64,000 bases of DNA from Lutibacter sp. (lineage in GTDB: Bacteria > Bacteroidota > Bacteroidia > Flavobacteriales > Flavobacteriaceae): the NCBI RefSeq assembly GCF_016342705.1, contig NZ_JAEINV010000005.1, forward strand, positions 62,001-126,000, in the 5' to 3' direction. Shown here piece by piece: positions 18,521 to 27,301 of this stretch; position 1 is the stretch's first letter, and each line of letters begins with the position of its first letter. A model generated the notes under the pieces. That model did no database searches. It was not told the DNA's origin and was given only the letters and a program-made list of their open reading frames with translations. Both the position numbers and the translations under genes were made by a program.

Positions 18521-19912
18521 TTATTGTAACCCATTAATTTTTAAATCTAAATTTCCAGTTGTGCCAATTGTAACAACCATTGCCTGATCTGTTAATTGAA
18601 TATTTTTAATAACAATTGGATCAACCTTTCCATTAATTAAAATCCCTTTTGCTGGTGAATAATTGTTTAAATATTGTGACATTTGGTTTTTAGCCATCTC
18701 TAATTCTGGCTTAATAGAATAGGAAGTATATGCCTGTATTTTCTTCAAAATGATTCCTTGCGCCAACCAATTTGCAGTTTTCATCAGCTTGCTTTTGGTT
18801 TCTAAAACATAGTTTAAATTATCAAAATAAATCAACTCATCAACATTATTATATTTAGGAATCCCAGATAAATAAACCGTTCCATTTAAACTACCATTCA
18901 TAGTTAATGCAATAACAACTTTCCCATTTTTATGCCATAAATCTACTTTTTGAATCGTCACTTTTTTTGATCCTGAACTAAATTCCTTATTTTGAAAATT
19001 TTTGGTCATAACTTCTGAAGCTTTCAAATAAGGGGAAACTACAATTAAAGAAGCTGAAAATTTATCTTTCATTTTATCAACCAATCTTAATTGAATTGCT
19101 TCTTTATTAAAAGTTTCATACGCTGGTTTTCCAATAAAACTTTCCATAAAACAAGCCATTTCCAAATTCATTGAAACTACATCTTTATTAAGAATTGCTT
19201 CTGTAGCATTTAAACCCAATGGCTTAATTTTAAACCAAGTATCATAACCTTCATGAACATTTACAGGAGCAGACACTTTTTCTAAAGCATCTAATACATA
19301 GTCTTGAAAATTTAAAGATTTTGCAATTGCCGCATCAATCTTTTGCTCCATAGTTGTTTTAAAATAAGACATTGCAGGATTTATTAAATAAGTAATTGGC
19401 ACACTTCTTCCGGCAATTGTTACACTCGGACTTTCTTTCCAAACTACAGATTGAACAGTTGATTTTGCCGATAATTGCCAGTTCGTAAATTTAGCTTCAC
19501 CAAGTAAAGTAACAACTCCATTAAAATTTAGCTCTCGCGTATCATATAAATCCATCCCAAAAACAGTACTTCCATATCTAACTTTTGCCCAAACTTTTAG
19601 TGGTAATACAACTTTAATTTTTCCTTTTGAATCGGTTATTTCAATTGGGGCTTGTTTCCAAACTTTCATCATTAAATTGTCATCCTCTAAAATACCATCT
19701 TCATAAATTAACCCAGTTAAAATGCTGTTAGTTTGAAAAGCTAAATCTTTCAATTTTATTGAAATTGGTATGTTTAAGTAAGATAATTCCTTATCATATA
19801 AAATTGGAGCTGCCAAATCTGCTTCGGGTTTAAGTGTTTGAATTTTTTTTGATGAACTGCAGGAAGCTACAATAATTGCAACTAACAAAATTAACAGTAA
19901 GCGTATTTTCAT
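18521..19912 (-). CDS. DUF4403 family lipoprotein
   Basis: A 463-residue lipoprotein; the signal sequence MKIRLLLILLVAIIVASC has the lipidation Cys at 18. The mature part has the pattern of DUF4403 proteins: an opening YLNIPISIKLKDL, a WKQAPIEI segment, and repeated amphipathic beta strands with SYFKTTMEQKIDAAI in the middle, resembling two related lipid-binding-like halves. No function is established. The start is the ATG at 19912, placing the lipoprotein signal first; an in-frame ATG at 19954 would bury it. It converges with the GNAT gene. Confidence 0.78.
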   Translation of the reverse strand: MKIRLLLILLVAIIVASCSSSKKIQTLKPEADLAAPILYDKELSYLNIPISIKLKDLAFQTNSILTGLIYEDGILEDDNLMMKVWKQAPIEITDSKGKIKVVLPLKVWAKVRYGSTVFGMDLYDTRELNFNGVVTLLGEAKFTNWQLSAKSTVQSVVWKESPSVTIAGRSVPITYLINPAMSYFKTTMEQKIDAAIAKSLNFQDYVLDALEKVSAPVNVHEGYDTWFKIKPLGLNATEAILNKDVVSMNLEMACFMESFIGKPAYETFNKEAIQLRLVDKMKDKFSASLIVVSPYLKASEVMTKNFQNKEFSSGSKKVTIQKVDLWHKNGKVVIALTMNGSLNGTVYLSGIPKYNNVDELIYFDNLNYVLETKSKLMKTANWLAQGIILKKIQAYTSYSIKPELEMAKNQMSQYLNNYSPAKGILINGKVDPIVIKNIQLTDQAMVVTIGTTGNLDLKINGLQ

Positions 19913-20001
19913 GGTTTCAAAATTTCGGCAAAAGTAGGCGCTATTTAAATACAAATTTATTTATTTGTATTTTTAGAAAAATATATTTTTAGGCTAATTT
20001 T

Positions 20002-20442
20002 ATGTTAAAAAAAGATCCACCAATTATTACACAACAAACTTTTAATCAATCAATTATTTTAGTTTGGAACGCCATAACTAATTGTAATTTAATGCAACAA
20101 TGGTTTTTTGAATCTATGCCATCTTTTGAGGCTAAAGTCGGCTTTAAAACACAATTTAATGTAAGTTCCAATACCAGAGATTTTTTACATTTATGGACTG
20201 TAGTTGAAGTGATTCCACTTAAAAAAATTACATGCAATTGGAAATATCAAAATATTGAAGGAGACTCCAACGTAACTTTTGAATTAAACGAAACAAAACT
20301 TGGAACCAACCTAACTGTTATTTGTGAAATTTTAGAGGATTTTCCAGAAAATATTTCTGAATTTAAAACCGAAAGTTGTATTGCTGGCTGGAATTATTTT
20401 ATAAATGAACGTTTAAAAAATTTCCTTTCCAAAACTTCATAA
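20002..20442 (+). CDS. SRPBCC/AHSA1 domain protein
   Basis: A 146-residue START-like fold of the AHSA1 (Aha1 C-terminal) type: FNQSIILVWNAITNCNLMQQ, a WFFESMPSF helix, the central VVEVIPLKKITCNW strands, and a C-terminal GWNYFINERLKNFL helix. These hydrophobic-pocket proteins bind lipids or small molecules or act in toxin or stress responses; the role of this one is not known. It is divergent from the DUF4403 gene and 68 bases upstream of the helicase, which has its own promoter. Confidence 0.8.
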   Translation: MLKKDPPIITQQTFNQSIILVWNAITNCNLMQQWFFESMPSFEAKVGFKTQFNVSSNTRDFLHLWTVVEVIPLKKITCNWKYQNIEGDSNVTFELNETKLGTNLTVICEILEDFPENISEFKTESCIAGWNYFINERLKNFLSKTS

Positions 20443-20473
20443 AATAACAAAAAACGCTGTACTATTTTTACTG

Positions 20474-20481
20474 TATCTTTG
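20474..20481 (+). promoter_or_regulatory. -7 box (TATCTTTG) of the DEAD-box helicase gene
   Basis: Exact TAnnTTTG located 30 bases before the ATG at 20511. Confidence 0.5.
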
Positions 20482-20510
20482 CAAAAATATTTTTTGTCAA
20501 ATTAAGCACT

Positions 20511-21746
20511 ATGCAATTTAAAGATTTACAGTTAAACAAACCTATTTTAAAAGCAATTTCAGCCAAAGGTTACGAAATTCCAACACCAATTCAAGAGCAA
20601 ACTATTCCATTGGTTTTAGCCAAAAAAGATATTATTGCATCTGCACAAACTGGAACTGGAAAAACTGCTGCTTTTGCTTTACCTATTTTGCAATTATTAT
20701 TTGACAAACAAGATGCATCAAAAAAAGGAAAAAAAATAAGAGCTTTGGTCATTAGTCCAACACGCGAACTAGCTTTGCAAATTGAAGAAAATTTTGCTAC
20801 CTACGCTAAATTTACCAACCTTAAAAGCACCGTTATTTTTGGTGGCGCCTCTATTGAACCGCAAAAAGATGTGCTTAGAAAAGGAGTTGATATTTTAATT
20901 GCTACACCTGGAAGATTATTAGATTTACATAAACAAGATTGCATAAATTTAGATTACATTGAAACATTGGTTTTAGATGAAGCCGATTTAATGTTAGATA
21001 TGGGTTTTATAGACGATGTTAAAAAAATAGAACGTTTATGTCCAAAATCTAAACAAATACTACTTTTCTCTGCAACAATGCCTCATAAAGTAGTTGAATT
21101 AGCCAATTCAATTTTAAATGAACCAGAAACCATTGATATTACACCATCACAATCTACTGCGGAAGGTGTACTTCAAAAATTGTATTATGTTGGTAAAAAC
21201 AACAAAATGGAGTTGTGTTTACATTTGCTTAGAAACACTATAAAAGGTGATATTTTAATTTTTAGACGCACCAAATTTGGTGTTGAAAAATTAGAAAATA
21301 TGCTGAAAAAAAATGGCTATAGCGTTGACAGTATTCACGGAGATAAAACGCAAAAAGACAGAGAAGCAGCTTTAAATAAATTCAAAAATAAAAATGTAAA
21401 TATTTTAATTGCAACTGATGTTGCTTCACGTGGAATTGACATCAGTAATTTAGATGCCGTTATTAATTTTGATATTCCAAACGTTCCAGAAACATATGTA
21501 CATAGAATTGGAAGAACTGGAAGAGCTGGAAATATAGGAGCTTCGTATTCATTTTGCGCTGCCGACGAAAAAACATACATTAAAACTATTGAAGAATTAA
21601 TTGGAGATAAAATACCAGTTGAAGCAGAACATCCATATCCGTTAGATCCAAAAGCAAAACCTGAAGTTTATTTTAAAAAAGGAACTGAGAATAAAAAAAA
21701 TAGAAAATCAGCAGGTTCTAAAAAGAATAAAAAACGTTGGTATTAA
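20511..21746 (+). CDS. DEAD-box ATP-dependent RNA helicase (RhlE-like)
   Basis: A 411-residue RNA helicase with the full motif set: Q motif TPIQEQTIP, motif I AQTGTGKT, Ia PTRELALQ, II DEAD, III SAT, V ATDVASRGID and VI HRIGRTGRAG, then a short Lys-rich tail (NKKNRKSAGSKKNKKRWY) that probably binds RNA. The arrangement is closest to the RhlE group, involved in ribosome assembly and RNA decay, and often cold-induced. The gene is monocistronic. Confidence 0.93.
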   Translation: MQFKDLQLNKPILKAISAKGYEIPTPIQEQTIPLVLAKKDIIASAQTGTGKTAAFALPILQLLFDKQDASKKGKKIRALVISPTRELALQIEENFATYAKFTNLKSTVIFGGASIEPQKDVLRKGVDILIATPGRLLDLHKQDCINLDYIETLVLDEADLMLDMGFIDDVKKIERLCPKSKQILLFSATMPHKVVELANSILNEPETIDITPSQSTAEGVLQKLYYVGKNNKMELCLHLLRNTIKGDILIFRRTKFGVEKLENMLKKNGYSVDSIHGDKTQKDREAALNKFKNKNVNILIATDVASRGIDISNLDAVINFDIPNVPETYVHRIGRTGRAGNIGASYSFCAADEKTYIKTIEELIGDKIPVEAEHPYPLDPKAKPEVYFKKGTENKKNRKSAGSKKNKKRWY

Positions 21747-21838
21747 ATAAATCGCCATTAGAAGTTTGAAATAAAAAAACTTTCCAAAACAAACATATCA
21801 CCTCAAAACATTCAGTAATGACGATTTTTTAAAATAAA

Positions 21839-22312
21839 CTATGCTAATTCACCTATTTTTTCAATAGAGTGAAACTTTCCTTTTAGCAATAAACTAATAG
21901 GCGTTACCTCTCTTAAATTATCTGAAACAGGGCATCTATCTTCAATTTTTTGTAGCCATTGCTCTAAAACTTCAACAGAAGCATCGCAATCTGGCTCTAT
22001 AGAAACATCAATTCCTTTATAACCTGCTCTTTCTTTAAATGAAGTTCCAAATAAACGCTCCGGATTTAAATTTCCACACATTTTAATTTTCATGCTTCTT
22101 AATTCAAAATCCATTTCTTTAGCAATTACATGACCCATTACATTTATACAGCCACAAAAAGCGGCAAGAATGTATTCAACCGGATTTGCTCCCTGGTTGG
22201 TTCCTCCTAAGCTTTCAGGTTCATCTAAAATAATTTCAAACCCTCTTGCTTTAACAACAGTTTTTGTAGAATTTTCACTATGTGCTTGCACTCTAAATTT
22301 TAAATCTTCCAT
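21839..22312 (-). CDS. OsmC family protein (second type)
   Basis: A 157-residue OsmC-fold protein with GANPVEYILAAFCGC carrying C53 and C55 and a second reactive-position Cys C127 in EDRCPVSDNL. The N-terminal half (FRVQAHSENSTKTVVKARGF) differs from the 3559 protein, and the CGC and DRCPVSDN arrangements mark the YhfA/SACOL-like peroxiredoxin-type OsmC group. It probably reduces hydroperoxides or handles reactive sulfur. It converges with the helicase gene and is followed on the far side by the long non-coding stretch 22313-22677. Confidence 0.85.
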   Translation of the reverse strand: MEDLKFRVQAHSENSTKTVVKARGFEIILDEPESLGGTNQGANPVEYILAAFCGCINVMGHVIAKEMDFELRSMKIKMCGNLNPERLFGTSFKERAGYKGIDVSIEPDCDASVEVLEQWLQKIEDRCPVSDNLREVTPISLLLKGKFHSIEKIGELA

Positions 22313-22443
22313 AATAATTTTACTATTAATTGCGGTAATAAAATTACAATTAATGCTAAAATTGTTTTGAAATTAAAGTATGGATTAAAGCATTTTTAAC
22401 TATGCAATATTACACTAGTAGAGCAGTATTAAAATGAGGCTAC

Positions 22444-22451
22444 TATTTTTG
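22444..22451 (+). promoter_or_regulatory. -7 box (TATTTTTG) in the 22.4 kb gap
   Basis: Exact TAnnTTTG. It lies 227 bases before the GH3 ATG, so it would give GH3 a long leader or drive the small frame at 22475. Confidence 0.4.
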
Positions 22452-22474
22452 TAAATAACAGATTTTTATTTTTT

Positions 22475-22627
22475 GTGAGTAAATTCCTATCTAATAATGA
22501 TAGCCTAAAATACCTGATCTTTTATTTCGATTGTATCACTGAAAATATTGTACTCAATTTTGAGGATTTTGTACAAGAATTAACGCTTTTAAACTCGTTT
22601 TTTAATTTAAAAAATGGGCTATTTTAG
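22475..22627 (+). CDS. Possible 50-residue protein or gene remnant
   Basis: From a GTG at 22475 an open frame of 50 codons ends at TAG 22625-22627; the frame is open back to 22433. The predicted product (VSKFLSNNDSLKYLIFYFDC...) has a mixed hydrophobic and acidic composition that looks protein-like, but there is no ATG and I recognise no family. It could be a small gene behind the box at 22444, a decayed fragment, or chance. Confidence 0.22.
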   Translation: MSKFLSNNDSLKYLIFYFDCITENIVLNFEDFVQELTLLNSFFNLKNGLF

Positions 22628-22677
22628 TCATTCAATATTTTGCTTTTTTAAACCTTTATTTAAAAAATAAGACTTTT

Positions 22678-24828
22678 ATGAAATTTATAACATCACTACT
22701 TTTAAGTTCGCTTTTAATTTTAAGTTGTTCAGAAAAAAATAAAGAAATGATTACAATTAAGGAAGAACCTGTAAAACCTTTTTCACCTCCAGTAAGTTAT
22801 GAAGTTGCTTCTAAAAAAGCAGATGAAATTCTTACCCAACTTACAATTGAAGAGAAAATAAATTTAATTGGTGGCCACAATTGGTTTTTTATAGAAGGCA
22901 TTGATAAATTTGGAATTCCAAAATTATATTTATCAGACGCCACGCAAGGTGTTCATATTCGCAAAGAATTAAGTGGGCAACTAGAAAAATCCACCGCTTT
23001 TCCTTGTCCTATTTTACTAGCTTCAACTTGGAATCCAGAAATCGCTCAAAGCTATGCAACTTCTATTGGAGAAGAATGCAGAGCTGGTGATATTGCAGTG
23101 TTATTGGGTCCTGGAATGAATATTTACAGAGTTTCTAAAAATGGAAGAAATTTTGAATATTTTGGTGAAGATCCTTATTTAACTTCAAGATTTATTGAAA
23201 ATTACGTAGTTGGAATTCAAAACACTGGAACAATTGCCACTTTAAAACATTTTTTAGCAAACAATCACGAATTTCATAGAAGAAAAACAAACGTAATTAT
23301 TGATGAAAGAACTATTCATGAAATTTACACACCTGCATTTAAAGCAGGTATAGATGCCGGAGCAATGACAGTTATGACATCTTACAATAAAGTAAACGGT
23401 GAATGGGCAGGACAAAGTAACTATGTAATTACCGATTTATTAAAAGGTGAATTAGGTTTTAAAGGAATGGTGATGACCGATTGGTGGTCTGTTTGGGATC
23501 CTCAAAAAACTATAACCTCAGGAATGGATCTTGAAATGCCAGGTGAAACCAATGAAGGTTTTGCAGTAAATGGTGATGTGTATGTTCGTTCAAATGCAAA
23601 AAAATTATTAGACGAAGGTAAAGTATCTGAACAGGATATAAACCGTATGGCAAAAAACGTTATTACATTATCTTTAGCAATGGGATTAGATAAAAGACCT
23701 GTAAAAGACGAAAATTATTTAGCTAAATTTCCTGAACACGAAAAAGTGGCTTTAAAAACTGCTAAGGAAGGAATTGTTTTATTAAAAAATGAACATATTT
23801 TACCTATTTCAAAAGATAAAAAGATACTGTTAACTGGAGAATTTGTTGAAACACTAGCGCGCGGTGGCGGTTCAGCAGAGGTTGAAGGCTACAACATTGT
23901 TTCAATGCTAAATGCTTTTAAAACAGAATTTGGTGATAAATTAACTTTTTCTAAAACTCCTTCAAATGAAGAAATTAAAAATGCAGATGTTGTTCTTATT
24001 AGTATTGGTACGTTAGATAATGAAGGTTGGGACAAATCTTTTGAACTTCCAAAAGAAACCAATGAAATGATTTTATCAATTGCATCCAAAAATCCAAATA
24101 CTGTGGTTATTGTAAATTCAGGTAGTGGTATTGAAATGACTCCATGGAATAGCAAAGTTGCTGGAGTTATTAACTCATGGTACGTAGGACAAAATGGAAA
24201 TATAGCTTTAGCCGAAATTGTTTCGGGCAAAACAAATCCATCTGGTAAATTACCAATTTCAATTGAAAAACAATTTTCTGATTCTCCAGGCGCAAATTAT
24301 CTTCCAGAAAATGCAGTAATGTATTCTGGTTGGTTAGAAGATGGAAATATGGAATATCCTCAAATAGATGTTACCTATAGTGAAGGTGTTTTAGTTGGTT
24401 ACCGTTGGTATGAAACTAAAAAAATTGAACCATTATATGCTTTTGGTTTTGGATTGTCTTATTCAACTTTTGAGTTTTCAAATTTAAAACTGTCTACTAA
24501 TAAATTAACTGAAAACAATACTTTAAAAGTTACTTTCCAAATAACAAATACAAGTAATATTGAAGGCGCAGAAGTTGCTCAATTATATGTTCAAGATCTT
24601 GAATCTTCAGTTATAAGACCTCTAAAAGAATTAAAAGGATTTAAAAAAGTACAATTAAAAAGAGATGAAAGTGTTTTAATTGAGATGGAATTAACTCCAA
24701 AAGATTTATCGTTTTATGATGTAAATAGCAAAAGTTGGAAAGCTGAAACTGGAGTGTTTAACATTTTAGTTGGAAACGCTTCTAACAATACACCATTAAA
24801 AACTTCATTCACCTATTCAGAAAAGTAA
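22678..24828 (+). CDS. Glycoside hydrolase family 3 lipoprotein (beta-glucosidase-like)
   Basis: A 716-residue GH3 enzyme anchored as a lipoprotein (MKFITSLLLSSLLILSC, Cys 17). The TIM-barrel domain has the substrate-binding LKHFLANNHEFHRRK segment and the nucleophile D268 in GFKGMVMTDWWS. The second alpha/beta domain runs from about residue 365 to 560, with NEGWDKSFELP likely near the acid/base, and residues about 600-710 form the fibronectin-III-like C-terminal domain. It should cleave terminal beta-glucose or beta-xylose from oligosaccharides in the periplasm. A strong terminator follows, and a CE1-like esterase gene is next. Confidence 0.93.
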   Translation: MKFITSLLLSSLLILSCSEKNKEMITIKEEPVKPFSPPVSYEVASKKADEILTQLTIEEKINLIGGHNWFFIEGIDKFGIPKLYLSDATQGVHIRKELSGQLEKSTAFPCPILLASTWNPEIAQSYATSIGEECRAGDIAVLLGPGMNIYRVSKNGRNFEYFGEDPYLTSRFIENYVVGIQNTGTIATLKHFLANNHEFHRRKTNVIIDERTIHEIYTPAFKAGIDAGAMTVMTSYNKVNGEWAGQSNYVITDLLKGELGFKGMVMTDWWSVWDPQKTITSGMDLEMPGETNEGFAVNGDVYVRSNAKKLLDEGKVSEQDINRMAKNVITLSLAMGLDKRPVKDENYLAKFPEHEKVALKTAKEGIVLLKNEHILPISKDKKILLTGEFVETLARGGGSAEVEGYNIVSMLNAFKTEFGDKLTFSKTPSNEEIKNADVVLISIGTLDNEGWDKSFELPKETNEMILSIASKNPNTVVIVNSGSGIEMTPWNSKVAGVINSWYVGQNGNIALAEIVSGKTNPSGKLPISIEKQFSDSPGANYLPENAVMYSGWLEDGNMEYPQIDVTYSEGVLVGYRWYETKKIEPLYAFGFGLSYSTFEFSNLKLSTNKLTENNTLKVTFQITNTSNIEGAEVAQLYVQDLESSVIRPLKELKGFKKVQLKRDESVLIEMELTPKDLSFYDVNSKSWKAETGVFNILVGNASNNTPLKTSFTYSEK

Positions 24829-24847
24829 ATTGAGCATATATTTATTT

Positions 24848-24886
24848 AAAAAAAGGTTGTTTCAATAATTCTAACAACCTTTTTTT
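24848..24886 (+). terminator. Terminator after the GH3 gene
   Basis: GGTTGTT (24855-24861) pairs with AACAACC (24873-24879); the stem extends through flanking A and T runs and ends in seven Ts. Confidence 0.88.
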
Positions 24887-24947
24887 CTATATCTTAGTTA
24901 TGTTAATTTTAGCACTTATTAAAAAACAACTTTCAACTAAATATCAA

Positions 24948-25814
24948 ATGAAAAACCTTATACTAATTACAATTTTAAGTATTTACACTTTTGCAAATAG
25001 CACTGCTCAAACAGGAAAAGTATTTGATAACCTAACAATGAAAAGTACAATTTTAAAAAGTGAACGAAAATTCGCAGTGTATTTACCACCAGATTATGAA
25101 ACTTCTCAAAGAAATTATCCGGTACTTTATTTATTACACGGAATGGGAGACGATCAAACAGGCTGGGTACAATTTGGAGAAGTGCTACGTATTACAGACA
25201 ATGCAATTAAAGAAGGGACAGCAACGCCAATGATTATAATTATGCCCGATGCAAATACCAATAAAGTTGGCTATTTCAACACTATTGAAGGTGATTGGGA
25301 TTATGAAAATTTCTTTTTTGAAGAGTTCATGCCTTATGTTGAGAAAACTTATAGAATTAAAAGTGAAAAACGATTTAGAGCTATTGCCGGTCTTTCAATG
25401 GGTGGTGGCGGCTCTTTTATGTATGCCATGCATCGTCCAGAGCTATTTTCTTCAGCCTGCCCATTAAGTGCTTATATTGGTCCGCTTTCAGTTGATGATT
25501 TTAAAACTCAACTGCAAAGAATGAATTCAAAAATAACAGATGAAACAAAAATTCAATCTTATTTTGAAAACCATAACGCTGTTTCATTAATTAATAATTT
25601 ACCAATAGATAAATTAAAGTCTGTACGTTGGTTTATAGATTGTGGTGATGATGATTTTTTATATGAAGGAAATAGTTTAGTTCATATTGCTATGCGCAAA
25701 AAAGAAATTCCACATGAATATAGAATAAGAAATGGTGCTCACAATTGGACCTATTGGCGTGAATCACTCCCTGAAGTTTTAAAATTTGTGTCAGACGCTT
25801 TTCATCAGTATTAA
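24948..25814 (+). CDS. Secreted CE1-like esterase
   Basis: A 288-residue alpha/beta hydrolase of the esterase-D/feruloyl-acetyl-xylan esterase type. The signal peptide spans residues 1-21 (...ANSTAQ); the oxyanion segment is VLYLLHGMGDDQTGW, the nucleophile S150 sits in GLSMGGGGS, the acid is probably in DCGDDDFL, and the His in NGAHNWTYW. It likely removes acyl groups from plant or algal polysaccharides, which would suit the neighbouring GH3. The ATG at 24948 is preferred to 24900, which would place 16 charged residues before the signal peptide. Confidence 0.88.
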   Translation: MKNLILITILSIYTFANSTAQTGKVFDNLTMKSTILKSERKFAVYLPPDYETSQRNYPVLYLLHGMGDDQTGWVQFGEVLRITDNAIKEGTATPMIIIMPDANTNKVGYFNTIEGDWDYENFFFEEFMPYVEKTYRIKSEKRFRAIAGLSMGGGGSFMYAMHRPELFSSACPLSAYIGPLSVDDFKTQLQRMNSKITDETKIQSYFENHNAVSLINNLPIDKLKSVRWFIDCGDDDFLYEGNSLVHIAMRKKEIPHEYRIRNGAHNWTYWRESLPEVLKFVSDAFHQY

Positions 25815-25859
25815 TTAAATTAAACCTTTTTAAACATAATTTGGTATTTCATTAACCTG

Positions 25860-26768
25860 TTACCAATTAAGCTGCTCTTCTTTTGTTAAAAAAGTCCAAG
25901 CAACAATACGTGTAACTTTGTTACCTTGATGCATGGGAATTGTTTTAATCTCAGTTGCGCCCAATTTTTTTAAAGAACTCAACATACTTTCTGCATTTTC
26001 TTTTCTAGAAACTAAAGTAGAAAACCAAAAGCAATTGGTTTTAAACATAGAGCTTTCGTATAAATAGGTATGAATAAACGCTTTTTCGCCACCTTTATAC
26101 CATAGTTCTTGTTGCTTACCACTAAAATTTCTTGCTGTATCAGTTTTTCCTAAACCTTCTAATTTTCTGGAATTAGCCCGCATAGCTTCTTCTTGAGATC
26201 CATAAAAGGGAGGATTACACATAGTTGCTGCAAATTTATCTTCAGTAGTTAAAATTCCTTCAAAAATATGTGTTACATCCAATTGCTGTTGTAATTTAAT
26301 AACATTTAAAAGATTGTTCTTTTTTAAAATTTTTTCAGCTCTGTCAATTGATTTTTTATCAATATCAGTTCCAACAAAATTCCATTTATATACTGCATTT
26401 CCCAATAATGGATATATACAATTTGCACCAGTTCCAATATCTAAAACGGAAACATTATTGTGAATACTTGAGTCTTTTAACAAATCTGCCAAATAATGAA
26501 TATAATCTACACGACCAGGAATTGGCGGACATAAATTATCATCAGGAAAATCCCAAAAAGAAATATTATAATATTTAAATAGTAAGGCCGTGTTTATTGC
26601 TTTTACTGCTTTGGGATTTGCAAAGTCTATGGATTCTGTTCCATATTGGTTTACATATACATATTCCTTCAAATCTTTATATACTTCAATTAAATCTGTA
26701 AAAATATAATCATCCTTATGTATATTATTTGAATGTAATTGTCCGCTATTTTTTCCTTTCGTTCCCAT
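25860..26768 (-). CDS. rlmF: 23S rRNA (adenine(1618)-N(6))-methyltransferase RlmF
   Basis: A 302-residue SAM-dependent methyltransferase close in length to E. coli RlmF (about 308). The SAM-binding motif is VLDIGTGANCIYP (residues 108-120), and the catalytic NPPF of N6-adenine methyltransferases is at residues 185-188. The N-terminus DFANPKAVKAINTALL and LCPPIPGRVDYIHYLADLL are characteristic of RlmF. It modifies A1618 of 23S rRNA. A box TACTTTTG precedes it on the minus strand. Confidence 0.94.
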   Translation of the reverse strand: MGTKGKNSGQLHSNNIHKDDYIFTDLIEVYKDLKEYVYVNQYGTESIDFANPKAVKAINTALLFKYYNISFWDFPDDNLCPPIPGRVDYIHYLADLLKDSSIHNNVSVLDIGTGANCIYPLLGNAVYKWNFVGTDIDKKSIDRAEKILKKNNLLNVIKLQQQLDVTHIFEGILTTEDKFAATMCNPPFYGSQEEAMRANSRKLEGLGKTDTARNFSGKQQELWYKGGEKAFIHTYLYESSMFKTNCFWFSTLVSRKENAESMLSSLKKLGATEIKTIPMHQGNKVTRIVAWTFLTKEEQLNW

Positions 26769-26784
26769 ATTCTTAATTAAGTTA

Positions 26785-26792
26785 CAAAAGTA
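26785..26792 (-). promoter_or_regulatory. -7 box (TACTTTTG) of rlmF
   Basis: Exact TAnnTTTG on the minus strand 17 bases before the rlmF ATG. Confidence 0.5.
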
Positions 26793-26826
26793 GTCTTTTT
26801 AAGTTTTAACATTATTTTATATTTAC

Positions 26827-26849
26827 AAAATGAATGAATGTTCGTTTTA
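26827..26849 (+). promoter_or_regulatory. Putative TetR operator upstream of doxX-tetR
   Basis: A 23-base site beginning AAAATGAATGA, with an imperfect palindrome AATGAA-TG-TTCGTT at 26833-26846. It lies where the -33 element of the promoter at 26864 should be, a position suited to repression. It matches 19 of 23 bases with the site at 27880-27902 on the opposite strand. Confidence 0.5.
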
Positions 26850-26863
26850 TAAATATTTTTATA

Positions 26864-26871
26864 TATATTTG
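26864..26871 (+). promoter_or_regulatory. -7 box (TATATTTG) of the doxX-tetR operon
   Basis: Exact TAnnTTTG. Transcription from about 26876 leaves the ATG at 26891 as the first start codon of doxX. Confidence 0.55.
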
Positions 26872-26890
26872 CACTCACAACACAGTATCT

Positions 26891-27301
26891 ATGAAATCAA
26901 ACTCATTAAAAATTTGGACTATTTTAAAATTTGTAATTGCGATATTTATGATATATGCAGGTGCACAACATTTTATTAAACCCACATTTTTTATGCCATT
27001 TGTTCCGGATTTTTTACCTTTAAAAACATCAATAATCTATATTTCTGGAGCCGTTGAAATTTTATTAGGAGCAATGCTATTCTTAAAAAAATATTCAAAA
27101 TTTGGAGCTTTAGGAATAATCATATTATTAATAGTCTTTTTACCAATTCACATTTGGGATGTATTTTCACAAACACCTGCTATTGGTAGTAAACAAGCAG
27201 CTTTTATTAGATTACCAATTCAATTTATATTAATTTATATTGTTTGGAAGATAAAAAATTCGATTTCTCAAAGTAAAAAAACAGCTAGTCATGGCAATTA
27301 G
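26891..27301 (+). CDS. DoxX-like membrane protein
   Basis: A 136-residue four-helix membrane protein of the DoxX/SURF4-like type: FVIAIFMIYAGAQHFIKPTFF at the start, VEILLGAMLFLKKYSKFGAL, and a final WKIKNSI tail. Family members occur beside redox and quinone genes and are linked to thiol or quinone stress, without an agreed activity. The ATG at 26891 follows the promoter box; an in-frame ATG at 26834 lies inside the operator and is rejected. It overlaps the tetR start by 11 bases, giving strong translational coupling. Confidence 0.82.
   Translation: MKSNSLKIWTILKFVIAIFMIYAGAQHFIKPTFFMPFVPDFLPLKTSIIYISGAVEILLGAMLFLKKYSKFGALGIIILLIVFLPIHIWDVFSQTPAIGSKQAAFIRLPIQFILIYIVWKIKNSISQSKKTASHGN

Larger units (their letters stand above)
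22313..22677. other. 365-base intergenic stretch with promoter-like box and orphan open frame
   Basis: Between the divergent OsmC and GH3 genes. It contains an exact -7 box at 22444-22451, an open frame from 22433 to 22627 on the plus strand without an ATG, and a second weaker box-like TATTTTG at 22636-22642 that could serve the GH3 gene. No RNA structure or repeat was recognised. Confidence 0.6.

Noticed and set aside
26834-26890. Upstream ATG of the DoxX-like gene
   Set aside because: It lies inside the operator and upstream of the -7 box, so it would not be transcribed from that promoter.
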